From: Solirubrobacterales bacterium
GTDB taxonomy: Bacteria; Actinomycetota; Thermoleophilia; Solirubrobacterales; Solirubrobacteraceae
Length of the DNA: 5,441 bases
Direction of reading: 5' to 3'
Assembly: GCA_013695395.1 (NCBI GenBank)
Contig: JACDAP010000593.1
Span: 1-5,441, forward strand
Below the pieces are notes generated by a model that searched no databases, was not told where the DNA came from, and saw only the letters and a list, made by a program, of their open reading frames with translations. Position numbers and translations under genes: made by a program. Position 1 is the first letter of the stretch; each line of letters opens with the position of its first letter. This document shows positions 1 to 4,596 of this stretch, piece after piece.

Positions 1-1392
1 CTCGACGGTCGGCGGCGCGATCCCGGCCGGCCCCGCGGGCCCGGGGACCGATGAGCGGGCGCCGGGCTCCGCGTCGGCCTCGAACGCCGTGGTGTCGGTG
101 AAGTTGATCCCGGGTTGGTTCGGGCCGAGCGCGACCGAGCACTCCTCGCCGACCTCCTTGGCCCGCGCAACGTCCGCGTAGTCAGCGCACTCCCCGCCGA
201 CGATGAGCCCGATCTTCAGCAGGTGGTTGTTCTGGTCGTAGATGTTCGTGGAGAGGGTCTGGTCGTAGGCGTAGGTGAGAAACGATTCGAGGCCCGTGTA
301 GCCGGTCGGCGCCGGGCGCCCAGTCGCCTTGGCCGCCCGCGGGTCGTCCTCCAGCGCGTTCTTCGGGTCGTTCAGGTGCTCGAGCACGATCGCCAGGTTC
401 TTCGCTGCCTCGGGCGCGCCGCGTGCGGTGCGCCGCAACTGGGTGACGACGGGCTCGGCCGCGCGGACGGCCTCGTCCCCGGTCTTCGACGCCTCCCCGA
501 GCGCGTCGACCGCGGGGTCCGACGCCTTCGCGAACGGCCCGAGCCGGTCCAGGAACTCGCCCAGCGGCCTGGCCGAGGCCTGGAGGTCACGCAGCGCGGG
601 TGTCTGTGCGTCGGCGGTCTGGCCGAGCAGGCGCATGGTCGGGGTGAGCTCGTCGAGGAAGGCGGGGAGGCGGCGGAAGCCCTCGGCGAGCTGCTCCTTG
701 CGCGTGGCGGAGATGCGTGCCGTGTCGCGGGCCTCGAGCACCCAGCGCCCGACGTCCTCGCGGTTGGCATCCAGGTCCCCGATCACCGTGTCTGCGTTCT
801 CGGTGAGCTGCACGAGCGTCGCGTTCTGGCGGGCGAGCTTGGCGAGCACCTTGTCGGTCTCACGCAGCGCCGGGCTGGCCCGCCGGATCGCGTCGTCGAG
901 GTTCTCCCCGTTCCCGGCCACACCCGCGCCGAGCTCGTTGAGGATGATGCTCAGGCGCTCGGCGTAGGGGCGTCGCAGCACCGTATTGACAAGGTCCGGG
1001 CCGATCGTCGTCGTCGTCCGCTCCACCGGGATGCGCCCGTTCTCGGGGAGCTTCTGCGCCGCCGTCCCGGGCTGGCAGTCGATGTAGTACTCCCCGATCA
1101 GCGACTGCGGACGGGTGGCGCAGGTCGCGTCGGTGCGGATCGAGCCGAAGCCGTCCCGGGTGATCCGGAAGCCGACGACCGCCCGCTTGGTCTTCCGGTC
1201 GAGCTTGATCCGCGTGAGCTGGCCGGCGCGCACGCCTGCGATCTTCATGTCCGCGCCATCGACCAGGCCGAAGGCGTTGTCGAGCTCGACGAAGTACTCG
1301 TTGCCCGGGTCGGACTCCGCGGCGCCGCCGGCCACCACGGCGAACACGCCGAGGCCGAGCAGCAGCAGGGTGAGGGTGGCCAGGCGCCTCAT
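1..1392 (-). CDS. MCE-family (MlaD-type) lipid transport protein, C-terminus beyond window
   Basis: Reading from ATG at 1392 the frame stays open for 464 codons to the window edge, so the end is missing. The protein opens with a short basic stretch (MRR) and one hydrophobic segment at about residues 4-24, a signal anchor with no lipobox cysteine. An MCE/MlaD domain follows at about residues 32-125, with the family hallmark DGADMKIAGVRAGQLTRI at 45-62. After it comes a long helical region with repeated Leu/Ala heptad-like spacing (about 130-350), as in the tails of actinobacterial Mce proteins, and then a less regular Cys-containing part ending in a Gly/Pro-rich run at the edge. Such proteins form the periplasm-side shuttle of lipid-importing ABC systems; the substrate cannot be read from sequence. 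The domain itself holds two cysteines (C91, C106), possibly a disulfide. ATG overlaps the TGA of the upstream MCE gene (ATGA), so the pair is very likely cotranscribed and translationally coupled; upstream Shine-Dalgarno character is weak. The family call is firm; membership of a particular Mce subgroup is not assigned. Confidence 0.9.
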   Translation of the reverse strand, partial: MRRLATLTLLLLGLGVFAVVAGGAAESDPGNEYFVELDNAFGLVDGADMKIAGVRAGQLTRIKLDRKTKRAVVGFRITRDGFGSIRTDATCATRPQSLIGEYYIDCQPGTAAQKLPENGRIPVERTTTTIGPDLVNTVLRRPYAERLSIILNELGAGVAGNGENLDDAIRRASPALRETDKVLAKLARQNATLVQLTENADTVIGDLDANREDVGRWVLEARDTARISATRKEQLAEGFRRLPAFLDELTPTMRLLGQTADAQTPALRDLQASARPLGEFLDRLGPFAKASDPAVDALGEASKTGDEAVRAAEPVVTQLRRTARGAPEAAKNLAIVLEHLNDPKNALEDDPRAAKATGRPAPTGYTGLESFLTYAYDQTLSTNIYDQNNHLLKIGLIVGGECADYADVARAKEVGEECSVALGPNQPGINFTDTTAFEADAEPGARSSVPGPAGPAGIAPPTVE

Positions 1393-2783
1393 GGCCCGAG
1401 CGGCACCTGCGTGATGTCGCAGTTGTAGTCGGGCGTCGGCTTGTAGGCGGAGCCGCGCTCGACCGCGCCGGGGCAGCGGTTGCGCTGGCCGAGCGAGGCG
1501 ACCTTCTCGAGGTTCTCCTGCTGGGCCTCCGGGGTCAGCAGCGGGGCCATGCTCAGCAGGCCGCCGGCCGCGCCCTGGACGGTCGAGAAGGCGTTGACGT
1601 GCGGGGCGGCCCGGCTCGCTCCGCCCAGTGCGTCGGCGATCCCCGAGTGGCTGAAGTCGTCGAACCAGCCGGTCAGATCGACGGAGTAGGGGCGGACGAA
1701 GCCGAGCTGCGGCGCGGCCGTCTTGAGCGCCCGGGCCGTGGCCGGGAAGGAGGCCTCACGCTCCTTGCCGTCCACCTCGACCCCGTTCAGCGCGGCCTCG
1801 CGCACCGCGGGGGCGGAGGTCACGAGGTCGATCAGGTCGTTGCCCGGGCCCGCCTGGCGGGTGAGCCGGGCCACGTCACGTAGCGTCGGCCGGGCGTCGC
1901 GAGCCAGCGGGCGCAGCTCGGCGAAGAACGGGCGCAGCTTCCGCGCCACGGGCTTGGAGTCCTCCACCAGCGGCGCGACGTCGTCGAGCGTGGCCCGCAG
2001 GTTCACGAACGTCGTGTTGGCGCGGCGCATGAACGGGGGCAGCTGGGTGAGCGCGGCGTCGAGCTCGGTGCTCCGGTCGGCGATCGCCCCGGTCGTATCG
2101 GCGAGGTTCGTCACCAGGCCCGCGAGGTCCTCGCGCCGCTCGGCCACGTCGGTGACCAGCTGCGAGCTCGCGTCGATGAAGCGGCGCAGCAGCGGCGTGT
2201 CGCGGTTGATCTCGGCGAACAGCCGGGAGGTGGCCGCGAGGTTCGGGTTCAGGTAGAGGAAGCCCTCGTTCGCGTCGCGCGAGCTTCCGCCGTAGGAGGT
2301 CGCCTGCCCCTGGATGAAGCCCTGGAGCGCCTTGCGCGCCTCGGGGTCGAAGAGGTTGAAGAGCTGATCCAGGTCGACGGCGGTCGTCGTGTCGCCCTGC
2401 TCGAGCGTGGCGCCCTCCGCGAGCGCGGGCCGGTCGCCCGGGGGAAGGCGGAGCTCGACGTAGCGGTTGGCCACCCCGGAGAGCGACGCCTGGCGGATCG
2501 TCGCCTGCGTGCCCTGCCGCAGCGGCGCGTAGTCCGGATCGGTGATGTGCATCTCCACCTCGGCCTGGCCGTCGCGCGTGAGACGGATCTCGCGGACCTC
2601 GCCGACGGGTCGTCCGGCGACCTGCACGAAGTTGCCCTTGACGAGCTGGGAGGCCGACTGGAAGCGCGCCTTGACCATGACGTCGGTCCCGCCGCCGGCG
2701 AGCAAGACGAAGGCGACGACCGCGACCGCGCCCAGCAGCGCGATCCCGGCGGCCACCCGGCCGATCTGTCGCGAATGGCGCAA
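1389..2783 (-). CDS. MCE-family (MlaD-type) lipid transport protein, first gene of the minus-strand unit
   Basis: The longest frame runs from TTG at 2822 (477 residues), where an in-frame TGA lies immediately upstream. I prefer TTG at 2783. Nine of the first 18 codons of the longest frame end in A or T and none of the next 18 do, and a good promoter lies across that stretch. GTG at 2756 is the other candidate but would leave the anchor without preceding basic residues. In longest-frame numbering there is a membrane anchor at about 23-45 after RHSRQIGR, an MCE domain at about 46-128 with the core VKGNFVQVAGRPVGEVREI (61-79), and then a long helical tail (about 150-350) like the Mce4_CUP1 region of mycobacterial Mce proteins. 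The C-terminal part holds two cysteines (C450, C468). The role is presumably a lipid-shuttle subunit partnered with the overlapping MCE gene downstream. It has no permease or ATPase gene beside it within the window, unlike the yrbE-mce order of mycobacteria. Confidence 0.88.
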   Translation of the reverse strand: MRHSRQIGRVAAGIALLGAVAVVAFVLLAGGGTDVMVKARFQSASQLVKGNFVQVAGRPVGEVREIRLTRDGQAEVEMHITDPDYAPLRQGTQATIRQASLSGVANRYVELRLPPGDRPALAEGATLEQGDTTTAVDLDQLFNLFDPEARKALQGFIQGQATSYGGSSRDANEGFLYLNPNLAATSRLFAEINRDTPLLRRFIDASSQLVTDVAERREDLAGLVTNLADTTGAIADRSTELDAALTQLPPFMRRANTTFVNLRATLDDVAPLVEDSKPVARKLRPFFAELRPLARDARPTLRDVARLTRQAGPGNDLIDLVTSAPAVREAALNGVEVDGKEREASFPATARALKTAAPQLGFVRPYSVDLTGWFDDFSHSGIADALGGASRAAPHVNAFSTVQGAAGGLLSMAPLLTPEAQQENLEKVASLGQRNRCPGAVERGSAYKPTPDYNCDITQVPLGP

Positions 2784-2792
2784 AGCCGGTCG

Positions 2793-2822
2793 AACGTATC
2801 CCGACGCTTGTGCGAAAGTCAA
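2793..2822 (-). promoter_or_regulatory. Sigma-70-like promoter for the MCE unit
   Basis: On the minus strand TTGACT (2822-2817) is separated by 18 bases from TACGTT (2798-2793). The first matches the -35 consensus at five of six positions and the second the -10 consensus at four of six. Predicted transcription start is near 2786, only a few bases before the TTG at 2783. The site coincides with a stretch of unusually A/T-rich third codon positions, which supports its being non-coding. This is the best two-box promoter I see in the window. Inference only; no transcription data. Confidence 0.5.
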
Positions 2823-2869
2823 TCACCAACACCCTGGTAGATCACCCGCGGGGATTCTCGGCCACCCGC

Positions 2870-2898
2870 CGCAACCTTCGCCGCCCGGTGCGGTTGCG
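2870..2898 (+). promoter_or_regulatory. Inverted repeat abutting the glycosidase start codon
   Basis: CGCAACC (2870-2876) is exactly complementary to GGTTGCG (2892-2898), which ends on the base before the ATG at 2899. The 15-base interval contains a competing small stem, CCGC/GCGG (2881-2884 with 2890-2893). The only weak Shine-Dalgarno-like bases before this gene (GGTG, 2887-2890) lie inside the structure. It could affect translation start, or be a chance pairing in GC-rich DNA. The rest of the divergent intergenic region (about 2823-2869) shows no recognisable element; I found no convincing plus-strand promoter. Confidence 0.25.
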
Positions 2899-3864
2899 AT
2901 GGCCATGTCCCCCCGCCTCCTGCGCCTAGCGCTCACCGCGCTCGTACTCGCCCTCGTCGCCTCGCTCGCGCCGAACGCGACCGCCGCCTCCAAGAAGACC
3001 GCCGTCGCCGTCGGGATCGGTGATCAGAGCCCGGCGATGTTCAGCACGTCCGCCTTCAAGAAGCTGAAGATCCGCAAGACCCGGTACTTCATCCCCTGGA
3101 ACGCCTACTCCGACAAGGAGCAGCGCCAGCGCGCCGACGACTTCGTCAACGCGGCCCGCAAGGCCAAGGTCCGCGTGCTCATGCACATCTCGACGGACAA
3201 CTTCGAGGCCAAGAAGGCGAAGCTCCCCTCGGTCAAGCAGTACCGCAAGGACGTCGGCAAGCTCGTGCGCCGCTACAAGCGCAAGGGCGTCAAGGACTGG
3301 GGGGCCTGGAACGAGGCCAACCACAAGACCCAGCCGACCTACCGCAGCCCCAAGCGCGCCGCCCAGTTCTTCGTCGAGATGCGCCGCCTGTGCAAGGGCT
3401 GCACCATCGTCGGCCTCGACGTGCTCGATCAGAGGGGTGTCGAGAAGTACATCCGCTCGTTCTACCGCGCCGTCCCGCGCTCGCAGCGCAGGTTCGTGAA
3501 GGTCGTCGGCATCCACAACTACTCCGACGTCAACCGAAACCGCACCAAGGGGACGCGCTCGATCATCAAGGAGGTCAAGAAGCGCGACAACGTCAAGACG
3601 CAGTTCTGGCTGACCGAGACGGGCGGCTTGGTCTCCTTCGGGCGCAGCTTCAAGTGCGACGAGGAGCGCGCCGCCCAGCGGACGAAGTCGATGTTCAGCC
3701 TGGTCAAGCGCTACCGCCGCGACATCAAGCGCCTCTACACGTACAACTGGCAGGGCACCGACTGCACCGAAGGCAGCTTCGACGCCGGGCTGGTCCGGCT
3801 CGACGGCTCGACGCGCCCGGCTTACGACGTGTTCCTCAAGGAGGCCCGGCGCTTCCAGCGCTGA
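2899..3864 (+). CDS. Secreted clan GH-A-type glycoside hydrolase-like protein
   Basis: This is a 321-residue protein from ATG at 2899; ATG at 2905 is an equally possible start. The frame is open upstream to 2542, but that part lies opposite the MCE gene and is read as a shadow. The N-terminus is a Sec-type signal peptide: a basic start (PRLLR), a hydrophobic core to about residue 24, and likely cleavage after ATA near residue 29. The mature part, about 290 residues, has the size of a single (beta/alpha)8 barrel. WGAWNEANH places a Glu at 139 and FWLTETGG a Glu at 240. These are about 100 residues apart, as expected for the acid/base and nucleophile on strands 4 and 7 of clan GH-A (GH5/GH39-like). 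HNY (206-208) and a late Trp (W284) also fit such an active site. Cysteines at 165, 168, 253 and 289 could form disulfides. The protein is notably Lys/Arg rich, which may favour binding to an acidic wall or polysaccharide. The substrate is not predictable. It is transcribed divergently from the MCE genes and ends 30 bases before a GC hairpin. Confidence 0.82.
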   Translation: MAMSPRLLRLALTALVLALVASLAPNATAASKKTAVAVGIGDQSPAMFSTSAFKKLKIRKTRYFIPWNAYSDKEQRQRADDFVNAARKAKVRVLMHISTDNFEAKKAKLPSVKQYRKDVGKLVRRYKRKGVKDWGAWNEANHKTQPTYRSPKRAAQFFVEMRRLCKGCTIVGLDVLDQRGVEKYIRSFYRAVPRSQRRFVKVVGIHNYSDVNRNRTKGTRSIIKEVKKRDNVKTQFWLTETGGLVSFGRSFKCDEERAAQRTKSMFSLVKRYRRDIKRLYTYNWQGTDCTEGSFDAGLVRLDGSTRPAYDVFLKEARRFQR

Positions 3865-3893
3865 GCACCTGAGCCTCACCCCCGCCGCTGGAC

Positions 3894-3923
3894 CCTCGCG
3901 CGCCCCGAACCGGGCGCGGGAGG
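3894..3923 (+). terminator. GC-rich hairpin after the glycosidase, probable terminator without T tract
   Basis: The arms 3894-3905 and 3912-3923 pair at 11 of 12 positions around a six-base loop (CGAACC), starting 30 bases past the glycosidase stop codon. No T run follows, so it would be an incomplete intrinsic terminator of the kind often proposed in high-GC actinobacteria, or a 3' end stabiliser. It also separates the glycosidase from the following gene, which seems to have its own promoter. Confidence 0.5.
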
Positions 3924-3939
3924 CCGTTCCGGGGCCACC

Positions 3940-3945
3940 TACGAT
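3940..3945 (+). promoter_or_regulatory. -10 hexamer of a likely leaderless gene
   Basis: TACGAT fits the actinobacterial TANNNT -10 pattern. Its last base is followed by exactly six bases before the GTG at 3952, so the expected transcription start falls on the start codon. No Shine-Dalgarno sequence lies at usable distance before this GTG, which agrees with leaderless translation. No recognisable -35 element is seen at 16-18 bases upstream. Confidence 0.45.
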
Positions 3946-3951
3946 GCATGG

Positions 3952-4356
3952 GTGCACGCCTCGCAGACCGCGCTCCTCGACGCACTCAACCGCCTCGGCG
4001 GGCGGCAGGACGCCCCGGCCACGAGCCGCGACCTCGTGGCCGCCGCGCCCCACGACCTGCCGCTGGTCGCCGTGAGCAGCGGGGAGCGGCCCACGGTCAC
4101 GGCGCACAACGTGGCGGCGTTCATCGCTCGGGCCGCCGAGCTCGAGCCCGAGGCACTCGCGGCGCTCGAGAAGCTCGTGATCGCCGGCGCGCTGACCGCC
4201 GGCGACGACCCCGGCGCGGGTACCGAGCCAGGGCTGGCCTGGGTGACCGCGCACCCCAAGGGCGTCGCCCGGCAGGCGGTCCAGTGGGCGGTCGACCACC
4301 CCGACCACGGCCTCCAGGCCGAGGCCTTCGCGATCGCGCGGCGGGCCCTGGAGTAG
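3952..4356 (+). CDS. Hypothetical protein, 134 residues
   Basis: I do not recognise the family. Of the overlapping frames here (two on the plus strand, two on the minus) this one has the natural composition: third positions are nearly all G or C, and the product is a normal mix of residues rather than Arg/Pro/Gly runs. There is no signal peptide, membrane segment, cysteine pair or nucleotide-binding motif. The protein looks cytosolic and mostly helical, with an N-terminal helix (about 2-16), a polar linker, a VAAFIARAAELEPEALAALE helix pair at about 54-75, and a second helical block at about 96-134. It begins with GTG; the ATGs at 3944 and 3948 are out of frame. It appears to be its own transcription unit, leaderless, between a GC hairpin and the tRNA gene, which begins 13 bases after its stop. 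Function unknown. Confidence 0.7.
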   Translation: MHASQTALLDALNRLGGRQDAPATSRDLVAAAPHDLPLVAVSSGERPTVTAHNVAAFIARAAELEPEALAALEKLVIAGALTAGDDPGAGTEPGLAWVTAHPKGVARQAVQWAVDHPDHGLQAEAFAIARRALE

Positions 4357-4359
4357 CGT
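4354..4359 (+). promoter_or_regulatory. Possible -10 hexamer for the tRNA-Leu gene
   Basis: TAGCGT fits TANNNT, and a start seven bases on (near 4366) would give a 4-base leader before the mature tRNA 5' end at 4370. The hexamer begins on the TAG stop codon of the preceding gene. No good -35 box is visible, so the tRNA could equally be read through from 3952. Confidence 0.3.
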
Positions 4360-4364
4360 CTCGG

Positions 4365-4376
4365 CCCGGGCCCGGG
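4365..4376 (+). repeat. Tandem CCCGGG at the tRNA 5' end
   Basis: Two adjacent CCCGGG hexamers form a perfect 12-base palindrome. The second hexamer is acceptor-stem bases 2-7 of the tRNA, and the first lies in the precursor leader (with one base in the mature tRNA). Either copy could pair with the 3' acceptor strand CCCGGG at 4446-4451. Confidence 0.6.
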
Positions 4377-4453
4377 TAGCCCAACTGGTCGAGGCAGTGG
4401 TCTTAAAAACCACGGCTCTTACGAGCGTGCCGGTTCGAATCCGGTCCCGGGTA
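4370..4453 (+). tRNA. tRNA-Leu (anticodon UAA)
   Basis: A full type II cloverleaf can be drawn by hand. The acceptor strand GCCCGGG (4370-4376) pairs with CCCGGGT (4446-4452), with discriminator A4453. The D arm is GCC/GGC (4379-4381 with 4393-4395), with GG in the loop. The anticodon stem GTGGT/ACCAC (4397-4401 with 4409-4413) has loop CTTAAAA and anticodon TAA at 4404-4406. A long variable arm has stem GCTC/GAGC (4415-4418 with 4423-4426). The T arm is GCCGG TTCGAAT CCGGT (4429-4445). CCA is not encoded. The long variable arm, discriminator A and anticodon all agree on leucine. It decodes UUA (and UUG), a rare codon in such a GC-rich genome, and is the counterpart of Streptomyces bldA by anticodon. 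Confidence 0.96.
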
Positions 4454-4470
4454 TGGCAGATGAGAGTTCG

Positions 4471-4492
4471 GTGAGGCCCTGGCCGGCCTCAC
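4471..4492 (+). terminator. Perfect hairpin after the tRNA, likely terminator
   Basis: GTGAGGCC (4471-4478) and GGCCTCAC (4485-4492) form an uninterrupted 8-bp stem with a six-base loop, starting 17 bases after the tRNA 3' end. No T tract follows. Its position suggests termination or 3' processing of the tRNA transcript before the sigma factor gene. Confidence 0.5.
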
Positions 4493-4513
4493 GTCGTCCC
4501 CCGGTGATCTCGC

Positions 4514-4519
4514 TACGGT
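4514..4519 (+). promoter_or_regulatory. Possible -10 hexamer for the sigma factor gene
   Basis: TACGGT fits TANNNT and lies just past the post-tRNA hairpin. The predicted start near 4526 would give a leader of about 70 bases to the ATG at 4597, or 14 bases to the alternative GTG at 4540. No clear -35 box is present. The rest of 4493-4596 shows no other element I can support. Confidence 0.3.
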
Positions 4520-4596
4520 GGGGGGAGCGCTCGAGCGAGGTGTGCAACTTCGCCGCGCCGCAGCCGTTGGTGTTCTCAGGCTGCCGCACCCCCGTC

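Noticed and set aside
1006..1018. GTC trinucleotide run
   Set aside because: It encodes four threonines (126-129) just after the MCE domain; a short codon run, not a meaningful repeat.
115..1428. Long plus-strand open frame (437 codons)
   Set aside because: It is antisense to a clear MCE gene; the product is an Arg/Gly/Val-rich mixture without domain features, typical of an opposite-strand shadow in GC-rich DNA.
2542..2898. N-terminal extension of the glycosidase frame
   Set aside because: The extra 119 codons lie opposite the MCE gene and would bury the signal peptide that begins at 2899/2905.
3948..4379. Second plus-strand frame starting at ATG 3948
   Set aside because: The product is dominated by Arg, Pro and Gly and overlaps the tRNA. 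The frame from GTG 3952 has far better composition.
2926..4413. Long minus-strand open frame (495 codons)
   Set aside because: It runs antisense through the glycosidase, the 134-residue gene and part of the tRNA. Its composition is Leu/Val/Arg/Gly monotone and it has no motif.
4370..4453. tRNA gene as an integration site for a mobile element
   Set aside because: No integrase, no repeated copy of the tRNA 3' end and no foreign composition is visible on either side.
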